Positions 39,337 to 49,578 of a stretch of 64,000 bases of DNA are shown here, one piece after another. Position numbers and translations under genes: made by a program. The stretch is from NCBI GenBank assembly GCA_027532905.1, contig JAPZUA010000001.1:1547950-1611949 (forward strand), read 5' to 3'. How positions within the stretch are numbered: position 1 is the stretch's first letter; each line of letters starts with the position of its first letter. This DNA is from Magnetospirillum sp. Its GTDB lineage: Bacteria > Pseudomonadota > Alphaproteobacteria > CACIAM-22H2. The notes below the pieces were generated by a model, which was not told the origin of the DNA, did no database searches, and worked only from the letters and a program-made list of their open reading frames with translations.

Positions 39337-40677
39337 ATGACCGACATCCCGAACCAAAAGGCGAGCTGGCGGGCGGCCTTGGCCGTCTATACGCGGCCGC
39401 GTTTGCTTGCCGTTCTTTTCATGGGTTTCTCTTCGGGTCTGCCGTTGCCGCTGACGTTCGGCACGCTGTCGTTTTGGCTTGCCGAATCGGGCGTGAGCCG
39501 CACGACGATCGGCATTCTCGCCCTTGTCGGCACGGCCTATTCGCTCAAATTCCTGTGGGCGCCGATCATCGACCGGCTGCCTTTGGGCGCTTTTACGCGC
39601 CGTTTGGGCCGTCGCCGTTCTTGGGCGTTGCTGATCCAGGCGGGCCTCGCCGTCGCCATCTTTGCGCTCGGATTCACCGATCCGCGCATCGATCCGTGGC
39701 CGACCGCAATGGTGGCGATCGTCATTGCGTTTCTGTCGGCGAGCCAAGACATCGTCATCGACGCGTTCCGTATCGAGATTCTGAAGGCGGACGAGCAAGG
39801 GGCAGGGGCCGCGGCCACGCAATGGGGCTATCGCTTCGGGCTCATGGCGGCCTCGGCGGGCGCGCTCTATGCGGCCGAATACGGCGGCTGGTCTTTTGCA
39901 TTTTCGGCGATGGCGTGCCTGATGGTGGTGGGCGCGCTCACGGTGTGGTTCACGGCCGAACCGCCCGTGCCCGACGCGGTCGCGGCCCCGTTGCCGGGCA
40001 ATTCGCGGCTCGAAAAACTCAGCGCGTGGCTGAGCCAGGCCGTGGTCGGGCCGTTCGCCGAATTCGCCACGCGGCCCGCCTGGGCCACGATCCTGATCTT
40101 CGTGGTGCTCTACAAATTCGGCGACGCGTTGGCCGGCGTGATGGCCAATCCGTTCTACGTGGCGATGGGATTCAGTCGCATCGAGGTCGCCAACATCTCG
40201 AAAATCTACGGCGTGTTTTCCACGCTTGCGGGCGTTGCGGCCGGCGGGGCGGTGGTGGCGCGTTTCGGGCTTTATCCGTCGTTGTTCTATTGCGGCATCC
40301 TTCAGGCGATCTCGAACCTCATGTACGTGCTGCAGGCCTATGTCGGCTACGATGTGGCGCTGCTCACACTTACGATCGGCATCGAGAATTTTTCGGGCGG
40401 CATGGGCTCGGCGGCGTTCGTCGCGTATCTCTCGGGCCTGTGCAACATCGCGTTTACGGCCACGCAATATGCGCTGCTCTCGTCGCTGGCTGCCGTCGGG
40501 CGCACCACGCTTGCGGCCTCGGGCGGCTGGCTCTCGGAACAGCTCGATTGGGTGTGGTTCTTCGCGGCCACGACGCTTGCGGCCTTGCCGGGCCTGCTGA
40601 TGGTGGTGTGGCTGATGCGGCGTTTTCCAGGCCGCGATCTGCCTCAGCGGGGGCCGGCACTCGTCGTCGACGATTGA
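39337..40677 (+). CDS. AmpG-like MFS transporter (muropeptide permease family)
   Basis: The ATG at 39337 (MTDIPNQKASWRAAL) gives 446 aa with about 12 membrane segments. The N-terminal LLAVLFMGFSSGLPLPLTFG and ALVGTAYSLKFLWAPIIDR are diagnostic of AmpG, which imports GlcNAc-anhydroMurNAc peptides for wall recycling. Later SASQDIVIDAFRIE and ATQYALLSSLAAVGRT also fit. No beta-lactamase or recycling enzyme is next to it. It overlaps the convergent glycosyltransferase gene by 34 bp. Confidence 0.9.
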   Translation: MTDIPNQKASWRAALAVYTRPRLLAVLFMGFSSGLPLPLTFGTLSFWLAESGVSRTTIGILALVGTAYSLKFLWAPIIDRLPLGAFTRRLGRRRSWALLIQAGLAVAIFALGFTDPRIDPWPTAMVAIVIAFLSASQDIVIDAFRIEILKADEQGAGAAATQWGYRFGLMAASAGALYAAEYGGWSFAFSAMACLMVVGALTVWFTAEPPVPDAVAAPLPGNSRLEKLSAWLSQAVVGPFAEFATRPAWATILIFVVLYKFGDALAGVMANPFYVAMGFSRIEVANISKIYGVFSTLAGVAAGGAVVARFGLYPSLFYCGILQAISNLMYVLQAYVGYDVALLTLTIGIENFSGGMGSAAFVAYLSGLCNIAFTATQYALLSSLAAVGRTTLAASGGWLSEQLDWVWFFAATTLAALPGLLMVVWLMRRFPGRDLPQRGPALVVDD

Positions 40678-41630
40678 AGGGCGGCCAGGACAGCCGCAAC
40701 CGGAATCGCCGCCATGTCGTTGCCGCCGAAATCCTGCGCACGCAGCACCGTCAAATGCCGGGCGCGCGGTGCGAACTTGGCGGGATCGGTCGGCCCGAAC
40801 AGCGACACAAGCGGCTGGTCGCCCGCCGCCAGCATATGGCCGCCGCCCGAATCGTTGGCGAGCGACGCTGCTAGGCGCTGGGCCAGCGCGATCGTCAGAG
40901 CAGGCGACGTTGCGATGCCGCGCGCGGCCGCTTCTTGCAGCGGCAAGCGCGCGTTGGGCACGGCCGCCGCCGCCGCAATCCAGTCTTTTTCGTCGGGGCC
41001 GAGAATGAAGACGGGCACGGTGTCGCCCAGCGCCTTTGCGACGGCAAGATAGTTTTCGAACGGCCAGCATTTGTCGCGATTGCCAGCGCCGGGGGCGAGG
41101 CCAATGTAAGTCGGCCCCGGCGGCAGCAAGGTCGCAGCGGCTTGCGTTGCGTCCGTCGGCAGGGCCAAAGGCGGGGTTGCCAGTGTCGGGTCGCCGCCCG
41201 CGGCTGCGATCAATTGCAGCATTTGGCCCAGCATCGCGCGTGGCTTGGTGCGCAAGGCGGGCCGTCCGTCGGAAAGCAGAAAACCCGCCGCTCCGGACAC
41301 AAACTGCCGATGGCGCACACGCCGCACGGCCAGGCTCGTCGAAAAGCGGCGCTGCGTATCGATCACCAGATCGAAGCTGCGGCCACCCAAGGGCCGCATG
41401 AAGATATCGCCCAAGCGGCTGCCAAAGCCTGCGTTTTCAAGGGTTTCGTCGATCAGCCCAGCCACGAGGGGGCGCAAGCTGCCGGCATATACGCTGGGGC
41501 CTTTGCCCGCACACCAGGTAATTTTCGCCGTCGGCCAGTTGGCCTTGAGCACCCGCACGAAAGGCAGTTTCAGCAGCCCATCGCCGACCAAATCGAGCCC
41601 GACATAGACCAAAATTGTTTGGGGTGTCAT
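40644..41630 (-). CDS. Glycosyltransferase family 9 (heptosyltransferase-like)
   Basis: The ATG at 41630 gives 328 aa (MTPQTILVYVGLDLVGDGL). The GT-B fold elements of GT9 are visible: N-terminal LVGDGLLKLPFVRVLKANWP, central YIGLAPGAGNRDKCWPFENY, and C-terminal ANDSGGGHMLAAGDQPLVSLFGPTDP, the nucleotide-sugar region. GT9 enzymes add heptose or related sugars to LPS core. No LPS cluster surrounds it, so the acceptor is unknown. It is divergent from the acyl-CoA ligase gene and overlaps the ampG-like gene tail-to-tail. Confidence 0.86.
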   Translation of the reverse strand: MTPQTILVYVGLDLVGDGLLKLPFVRVLKANWPTAKITWCAGKGPSVYAGSLRPLVAGLIDETLENAGFGSRLGDIFMRPLGGRSFDLVIDTQRRFSTSLAVRRVRHRQFVSGAAGFLLSDGRPALRTKPRAMLGQMLQLIAAAGGDPTLATPPLALPTDATQAAATLLPPGPTYIGLAPGAGNRDKCWPFENYLAVAKALGDTVPVFILGPDEKDWIAAAAAVPNARLPLQEAAARGIATSPALTIALAQRLAASLANDSGGGHMLAAGDQPLVSLFGPTDPAKFAPRARHLTVLRAQDFGGNDMAAIPVAAVLAALQSSTTSAGPR

Positions 41631-41705
41631 TTTGTCACAATTCGGCGCTATTATGTTGCAGTGCAGCAAAGTTAGGCTGGAACCCAGAAAGGGTAGCGGT
41701 CCTCG

Positions 41706-44435
41706 ATGTCGATCCGAAACCTGGACAAGCTTTTGTCGCCCAAATCGGTGGCGTTGATTGGTGCCACGCCCAAACCGGGGTCGGTCGGGGCCGTGCTGGC
41801 GCGCAACCTGTTCCATGCCGGTTTCGCAGGCCCGATCTTGCCGGTCAATCCGAAATATCCGGCGATCGAAGGCGTGTTCGCCTATCCGGATGTGCAGAGC
41901 CTGCCGGTGGTGCCCGACCTTGCCGTGATCTGCACGCCGCCTGCGACGGTGCCGGGCATCGTCGCCCAATTGGGCGCGCGCGGCTGCCGTGCGGCGATCG
42001 TGATTTCGGCGGGCTTCGGCGAATTGCCGAACAATGCCGGCAAAGCGCTCGAGCAGGAAATGCTCGACGCGGCCCGACCCTATCTCATGCGTATTGTCGG
42101 GCCGAATTGCCTGGGCGCCATGGTGCCAGCCATCGGGCTCAACGCCACCTTCTCGCATGTGGCGCCGATGGCGGGCGATCTTGCGTTCGTTACGCAATCG
42201 GGGGCGATGGCGACCGCCATCGTCGATTGGGCGGCCCCGCGTAAGATCGGCTTCTCGCATCTCGTGTCGCTCGGTGACATGAGCGACGTCGATTTCGGCG
42301 ACATGCTCGATTGGCTCGCGACTGACGGCAAAACCCGCGCGATCCTGCTCTATATCGAAGCGGTTACGCAGGCGCGCAAATTCATGAGTGCGGCGCGTGC
42401 GGCTGCGCGGCTCAAGCCCGTGATCGTGATCAAGGCCGGGCGCCATGCCGAAGCCGCCAAGGCGGCCGCCTCGCATACCGGCGCTTTGGCCGGCGCCGAT
42501 GCGGTTTACGACGCGGCATTCCGGCGCGCGGGCATGCTGCGCGTCTACGATATCGACGAATTGTTCGATGCGGTCGCAACGCTAGCTGCCCCCCCTTTGC
42601 CGGGGGGGCCTGGCGAAGGCGGGGACCGGCTTGCCATCCTCACCAATGGCGGCGGACTCGGCGTGCTCGCAACCGACACGCTGATGGACCAGCTCGGCCA
42701 TCTGGCGGCACTCGATGCGGACACGCAAGGCAAGCTCGACAAGGTGCTGCCGCCGACCTGGTCGCACGGCAATCCCATCGACATCATCGGCGATGCCGAC
42801 GGGACCCGCTATCGCGCCGCACTCGACGTGCTGCTGCAGGCACCCGGTGTCGATGCCGTGCTGGCGCTCAATTGCCCGACTGCGATCGCCTCGTCGGTCG
42901 AGGCCGCACAAGCCGTCATCGATGGCGCCAAGGGTGCGAAGATCCCCGTGTTGGCATCGTGGCTCGGCGGCACGCAAAACGCGCTGGCGGCACGCGCATT
43001 GTTCGCCGATGCGCGCATCCCGTCCTACGAAACGCCGGACAAGGCCGTGCGCGGCTTCATGCATCTCGTTCGCTATCGCCAAGCGCAACGCAACCTCATG
43101 GAAGTGCCCGACGCCGCCCCCGAAATGCTTGCCCCCGATCCGATGGCCGCGCGCGCCATCGTTGATGCGGCGTTGGCGGCGGGCCAGGAATGGCTGTCGG
43201 ACCCGCAAGTGCGCGGCGTACTGGCGGGCTACGGTTTTGCGCTGCCGCGCGGCGAACTCGTGGGCGACGCGACCTCGGCGGTGCTCGCGGCCGTGCGCAT
43301 CGGCGGGCGCGTGGCGCTCAAGATCGTGTCGCCGCAGATCCTGCACAAATCCGACGTCGGCGGCGTTGCCCTCAATCTCGACGGGCCGCGCGCGGTCGAG
43401 CTGGCGGCGGCCGCGATGATCGAACGCGTCAAAGCCAAACGCCCCGACGCCGTCATAACGGGTTTCCTCGTGCAGGAGATGATCCGGCGGCCGGATGCGC
43501 ACGAGCTGATCCTGGGCGTGAGCGAAGACCGCCAATTCGGGCCCGCGATCCTGTTCGGCCAGGGCGGGGTCTCGGTCGAAGTGGTCGGCGACACGGCGAT
43601 GGCTTTGCCGCCGCTCAACGTGAAGCTCGCGCGCGAACTGATCGGGTCCACGCGCGTGTCGCGGCTGCTGCGCGGCTATCGCGACCGCCCGCCGGCCGAT
43701 CTTGCGGCTGTGGAATTGGCCCTCGTGCGCCTGTCGCAGCTGATCTGCGATCTCGATTCCGTAGCCGAGCTCGACATCAATCCGCTGCTGGCCGACGCGA
43801 GCGGTGCCATCGTGCTCGATGCGCGTATCCGCGTGCGCAAACCCGGCAGCCAGGTTCATGCCGCCCGCCTTGCGATCGAGCCTTATCCGTCCGACCTCGT
43901 CGAAACGCTCGAACTCGACGGCATCGGCACCGTGCGGCTGCGCCCTGTCCGCCCCGAAGACGCGCCGCTCATCGACGGGCTCATCGACCATATGAGTGCG
44001 GAGGATCGCCGCATGCGGTTCTTCGCCCCCGTCACGCGCCTCACGCGGCCGCAATTGGCGCGTCTGACGCAGATCGACTACGACCGCGAGATGGCCTTCG
44101 TGTGCGAGCGTGGCGACGACCCGGAAGGGCTCTTGGGCGTGGTGCGCCTCGCCGCCGACCCCGACCGGGCGCGCGCCGAATACGCCATCGCGCTGCGCTC
44201 CGACCTCAAGGGGCTGGGGCTTGGCCGGCGGCTGATGATCCGCATCCTCGACTATGCCAAGGCGCGCGGCGTGGGCGAGGTTTACGGCGAAATCCTGCGG
44301 GAAAACCACAATATGGTCGAATTGTGCCGTGTGCTGGGCTTCGATATCAAAGCCGTACCCGACGAACTCGATATGGTGCATGCCAGCATCGCTTTGGCCG
44401 CCTGGGGGGAGCGGGCGGAGGCGGCGGCCCAATAG
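41706..44435 (+). CDS. ADP-forming acyl-CoA synthetase fused to a GNAT acetyltransferase (Pat-like)
   Basis: This 909-aa protein joins a CoA-binding domain (LSPKSVALIGATPKPGSVG), ligase-CoA domains (FVTQSGAMATAIVDWA, SLGDMSDVDFGDML), an ATP-grasp domain (from about 480; VALKIVSPQILHKSDVGG, GVSEDRQFGPAILFGQGG) and a C-terminal GNAT domain (about 735-895; LRSDLKGLGLGRRLMIRIL). This is the architecture of PatZ/YfiQ-type protein lysine acetyltransferases, in which the ligase part is usually regulatory. Here ligase motifs including HKSD look intact, so catalytic activity cannot be excluded. It is monocistronic. Confidence 0.9.
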   Translation: MSIRNLDKLLSPKSVALIGATPKPGSVGAVLARNLFHAGFAGPILPVNPKYPAIEGVFAYPDVQSLPVVPDLAVICTPPATVPGIVAQLGARGCRAAIVISAGFGELPNNAGKALEQEMLDAARPYLMRIVGPNCLGAMVPAIGLNATFSHVAPMAGDLAFVTQSGAMATAIVDWAAPRKIGFSHLVSLGDMSDVDFGDMLDWLATDGKTRAILLYIEAVTQARKFMSAARAAARLKPVIVIKAGRHAEAAKAAASHTGALAGADAVYDAAFRRAGMLRVYDIDELFDAVATLAAPPLPGGPGEGGDRLAILTNGGGLGVLATDTLMDQLGHLAALDADTQGKLDKVLPPTWSHGNPIDIIGDADGTRYRAALDVLLQAPGVDAVLALNCPTAIASSVEAAQAVIDGAKGAKIPVLASWLGGTQNALAARALFADARIPSYETPDKAVRGFMHLVRYRQAQRNLMEVPDAAPEMLAPDPMAARAIVDAALAAGQEWLSDPQVRGVLAGYGFALPRGELVGDATSAVLAAVRIGGRVALKIVSPQILHKSDVGGVALNLDGPRAVELAAAAMIERVKAKRPDAVITGFLVQEMIRRPDAHELILGVSEDRQFGPAILFGQGGVSVEVVGDTAMALPPLNVKLARELIGSTRVSRLLRGYRDRPPADLAAVELALVRLSQLICDLDSVAELDINPLLADASGAIVLDARIRVRKPGSQVHAARLAIEPYPSDLVETLELDGIGTVRLRPVRPEDAPLIDGLIDHMSAEDRRMRFFAPVTRLTRPQLARLTQIDYDREMAFVCERGDDPEGLLGVVRLAADPDRARAEYAIALRSDLKGLGLGRRLMIRILDYAKARGVGEVYGEILRENHNMVELCRVLGFDIKAVPDELDMVHASIALAAWGERAEAAAQ

Positions 44436-44525
44436 CCGCTTGCGTTCGCCCGATTACAATTTTATCACTGTCGCGATCTTTTAACCCGGGCCTCCCTCTC
44501 CCCCCGAACCAACGGAAGCGACATC

Positions 44526-45923
44526 TTGTTCTCACTTGAACCGATTATGATTTCGGGCCGCGAGGTTCTGCCGGTCGTCGAAGGCGGCAAGGGCGTTTCG
44601 GTTTCGAACGGCGAAAGCTCCGGGGCGTGGGCGGCGGCGGGCGGGGTCGGCACGTTCTCGGGCGTCAATGCCGACCATCTCGACGAAAACGGCAATGTGG
44701 TGCGCCAGATCTATCGCGGCAAAACGCGGCGCGAGCGCCACGACGAGCTGATCGCCTACGCGGTCAAGGGCGCTTTGCACCAGGCGCGCGTGGCGCGCGA
44801 AATGTCGGGCGAGCAGGGCCGCGTCCACATGAATATCCTGTGGGAGATGGGCGGGGCCGAGCCGATTCTCGAAGCCGTCCTCGACCAGTCCAAGGGCCTG
44901 ATCCACGGCGTTACGTGCGGGGCCGGCATGCCCTACAAGATCGCCGAGATCTGCGCCAAATACGGCGCCTACTATTATCCGATCGTGTCTTCGGCGCGCG
45001 CGTTCCGCGCTTTGTGGAAGCGCGCCTACCACAAATTCGCCGATCTCCTGGGCGGCGTGGTCTACGAAGATCCGTGGCTGGCCGGCGGCCACAACGGCCT
45101 GTCGAACGCCGAAGATCCGCTGAAACCCGAAGCGCCCTTGCCGCGCGTGATCGAACTGCGTCGGCAGATGCGCGAATTCGGCCTCGAGCGCACGCCGATC
45201 ATCATGGCGGGCGGCGTGTGGCGTCTCGACGAATGGCAGGATTTCGTCGGCAATCCGGATGTGGGCCCGTGCGCGTTCCAGTTCGGCACGCGGCCGCTGC
45301 TCACCAAAGAAAGCCCGATTTCCGACGCCTGGAAGCAGCGCCTGCTCACGCTCAAATCGGGCGACGTGCTGCTGCATCGCTTCTCGCCGACCGGCTTCTA
45401 CTCGTCGGCCGTGCGCAACCCGTTTTTGTCCGAGCTTGAAGAGCGTTCGGCCCGCCAGGTCGCCTACCAGATGCACCCGGTGGGCGAGCACGACCAGCCC
45501 TTTCCGGTGGGTGCTCGCGGGCGGCTCGTCTATCTCTCGGCGCAAGACCGTGCTTCGGCCGAGCGCTGGGTCAAAGCCGGTTTCACCGAGGCTTTGCGCA
45601 CGCCCGAATTCACGCTGATTTTCGTGACTCCGGCGCGCGCCGAAGAGATTCACCGCGACCAGGTCAATTGCATGGGCTGCCTTTCGGCCTGCGCCTTCTC
45701 GAACTGGCAGCAGAACGACGCCGGCACCACCGGCAAAAAGGCCGATCCGCGCAGCTTCTGCATTCAGAAGACGCTGCAGGACATCAGCCACGGCGCCGAC
45801 GTCGAAGCGCAGCTGATGTTTGCGGGCCACAACGCGTATCGCTTCGCGTCGGACCCCTACTACCGCAACGGCTTCATCCCGAGCGTGAAGCAGCTCGTCG
45901 AACGCATCGCGACGGGCCAGTAA
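44526..45923 (+). CDS. Nitronate monooxygenase-like flavin oxidoreductase with C-terminal cysteine cluster
   Basis: The TTG at 44526 has GGAAG 7 nt upstream, giving 465 aa; an ATG at 44547 is the alternative. The TIM-barrel FMN core of the NMO/2-nitropropane dioxygenase family is seen in GGVGTFSGVNADHLD, GVTCGAGMPYKIAEI, DPWLAGGHNG and ACGG-like FQFGTRPLLT. The C-terminal part adds CMGCLSAC (Cys382, 385, 389) and a later Cys412 in RSFC, a spacing like an iron-sulfur site and not typical of standard NMO. The substrate is unknown. It is convergent with ridA, with a 1-bp gap. Confidence 0.8.
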   Translation: MFSLEPIMISGREVLPVVEGGKGVSVSNGESSGAWAAAGGVGTFSGVNADHLDENGNVVRQIYRGKTRRERHDELIAYAVKGALHQARVAREMSGEQGRVHMNILWEMGGAEPILEAVLDQSKGLIHGVTCGAGMPYKIAEICAKYGAYYYPIVSSARAFRALWKRAYHKFADLLGGVVYEDPWLAGGHNGLSNAEDPLKPEAPLPRVIELRRQMREFGLERTPIIMAGGVWRLDEWQDFVGNPDVGPCAFQFGTRPLLTKESPISDAWKQRLLTLKSGDVLLHRFSPTGFYSSAVRNPFLSELEERSARQVAYQMHPVGEHDQPFPVGARGRLVYLSAQDRASAERWVKAGFTEALRTPEFTLIFVTPARAEEIHRDQVNCMGCLSACAFSNWQQNDAGTTGKKADPRSFCIQKTLQDISHGADVEAQLMFAGHNAYRFASDPYYRNGFIPSVKQLVERIATGQ

Positions 45924-45924
45924 G

Positions 45925-46386
45925 CTAGCTTTTCACCGCGAAGATCGCTTCGATCTCGACCGTGATGCCGCGCGGCAGGCTGCCCATGCCGACGGCCGAA
46001 CGCGCATGCCGTCCCGCTTCGCCGAAGACTTCAACGAACAGGTCCGAACAGCCATTGATCACTTCGGGCTGGTAGCCGAAGCCGGGTGCAGCGTTGACCA
46101 TGCCGAGCAGCTTGACCACGTAGTCGACCCGGTCGAGCGAGCCCAATGCCAGGCGTGCGGCCGCGAGCAGGCCCAGGCCCACAAGGCGCGCATCCTGCCT
46201 GGCTTCTTCGAGCGTCACGCCCGCGCCGACGATGCCGGTGCGCAGGCTGCCGTCGGCCAGGCACGGTCCCTGGCCCGACAGATAGAGCGTGTTTGCATGC
46301 AGCCGAAACGGCAGGTAATTGCCGCTGGGAGACTGCGGTTCGGACAATACGATGCCGCGTTCTTTGAGGCGCATTTCGGCCGACAT
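45925..46386 (-). CDS. RidA family protein
   Basis: The ATG at 46386 follows GGAG at about 8 nt and gives 153 aa; an internal ATG at 46374 also fits. The family features are LPFRLHANTLYLSGQGP, LEEARQDARLVGLGLLAA and the C-terminal SLPRGITVEIEAIFAV. RidA proteins hydrolyse reactive enamine/imine intermediates from PLP enzymes. This sequence belongs to a longer YjgF/RidA-like group, so deaminase activity on 2-aminoacrylate is not assured. It is divergent from the PhnD-like gene with a 214-bp gap. Confidence 0.85.
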   Translation of the reverse strand: MSAEMRLKERGIVLSEPQSPSGNYLPFRLHANTLYLSGQGPCLADGSLRTGIVGAGVTLEEARQDARLVGLGLLAAARLALGSLDRVDYVVKLLGMVNAAPGFGYQPEVINGCSDLFVEVFGEAGRHARSAVGMGSLPRGITVEIEAIFAVKS

Positions 46387-46600
46387 TGGCGGGCTCCGCT
46401 GGGTTTGGGCGAGGACTGCGCGATCTTGGCGCGGAAATCGGCCCGTCGCCAAGCGGCTTTGCGGCAACGGTTTCGCATTTTGCAACGGGTTGAATGCAAA
46501 GGCGCGTTGGATTCTCGCGCGAAAAAGGCCTGCAGCGGTTGACGATTTGGCGCCATACCGCGACACTGGTCGGCGCGTATTGTCCCATCGAGGATGCAAA

Positions 46601-47458
46601 ATGAAAACGCAGTCGCGACGCGAATTGCTGCAGCTCGTCGGTGCCTTTGCGGCGGCGGGCGGCGCATTTGCGTACGCAAAAAATGCGCATGCGCAAAACC
46701 AGGCCGCTTTCCAGATCGGCGTGGCGCCCAATGTCAGTGCGCGCATCATCCTCACCAACTACCGGCCGATGCGCGAATATCTGGCCGAGCGGCTCGCCCG
46801 CACGGTCGAGATCGCAACCGCGACGGACCTGCGCGAATTCCAGCGCCGCACGCTCGAGGGCGCTTACGACCTCGTTTTCACGCCGGCCAATCTCGCCTTT
46901 GTCGCCGAGGAAGACGGCAAGCTCGAAGTACTCGGCGGCTTCGAGCCGCCGATCCCGGCCCTGTTCGTCACGCGCAAAGACGCGTCCGCCCCGACGCTCG
47001 AAGCGCTGCGCGGCAAGGCCTTGGCGCTCGCCAATCCGCAGTCGCTCGTCGCCATGTCGGCCAAAGCGACATTGGCGAATGCGGGCTTGCGGGCGGACGC
47101 GGACTATCGGCCGACCTGGGCGCGCAACGAAGACAGCCTCGCCCAGCTTCTGTCGGGCGGCGATACGCCGATGGCGGCGATGAGCATGGGCGAGTTCCGC
47201 AGTCTGCGCGACGAAATCCGCCAGACGCTCGAGTTCCGCGAATTCGCGCGCGTGCCGAATTTCATCGTCCTTGCCGGCAAGCCGATGGCACCGGCAGCGC
47301 TCGCCCAGCTGCGCGCCGTGCTGGGCGCTTTTGCCGAAACCGAACTCGGCCGCGAGTTCCAAAGCCTCACCGGCGTGCAGCGCATTCGCGCGGTACCGGA
47401 CGCCGACCGTGCGGCCATCGCCCCCGTTCTGGCCGAAACCCGCGCTGCTTTGCGCTGA
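46601..47458 (+). CDS. PhnD-like phosphate/phosphonate-type periplasmic binding protein
   Basis: The ATG at 46601 follows AGGA with 6 nt spacing and gives 285 aa. The N-terminus has twin arginines and a hydrophobic stretch ending in AHAQ (SRRELLQLVGAFAAAGG), consistent with Tat export. The mature part (IGVAPNVSARIILTNYRPMREYLAERL) is a type II binding-protein fold of the PhnD family. No ABC permease or ATPase is nearby; instead a hybrid kinase follows by 34 bp. It is therefore more likely a ligand-sensing accessory than a transporter component. Confidence 0.84.
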   Translation: MKTQSRRELLQLVGAFAAAGGAFAYAKNAHAQNQAAFQIGVAPNVSARIILTNYRPMREYLAERLARTVEIATATDLREFQRRTLEGAYDLVFTPANLAFVAEEDGKLEVLGGFEPPIPALFVTRKDASAPTLEALRGKALALANPQSLVAMSAKATLANAGLRADADYRPTWARNEDSLAQLLSGGDTPMAAMSMGEFRSLRDEIRQTLEFREFARVPNFIVLAGKPMAPAALAQLRAVLGAFAETELGREFQSLTGVQRIRAVPDADRAAIAPVLAETRAALR

Positions 47459-47492
47459 CGTTCCGCAACACCGTCCGAAAAGGGGTGTCGCC

Positions 47493-49448
<1,956 letters not shown>

Positions 49449-49578
49449 TAGCGGGGCTGAAAACGGCGCCTCGTTCGACAAAGTTTCGCTGGCATGTTCG
49501 GCGATGCGGATTAAAATAAATGATAGTATCTGAATCGTGGTCGCGACCCCGCGGTCCGCACACTCCTGTGTCGATGAC

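Noticed and set aside
41632-41654. Sigma-70 promoter TTGTCA...TATTAT before the acyl-CoA ligase gene
   Set aside because: The two hexamers are only 11 bp apart, too close for a -35/-10 pair.
46539-46567. Sigma-70 promoter starting TTGACG before the PhnD-like gene
   Set aside because: A good -35 is present but no acceptable -10 is found at 16-18 bp spacing.
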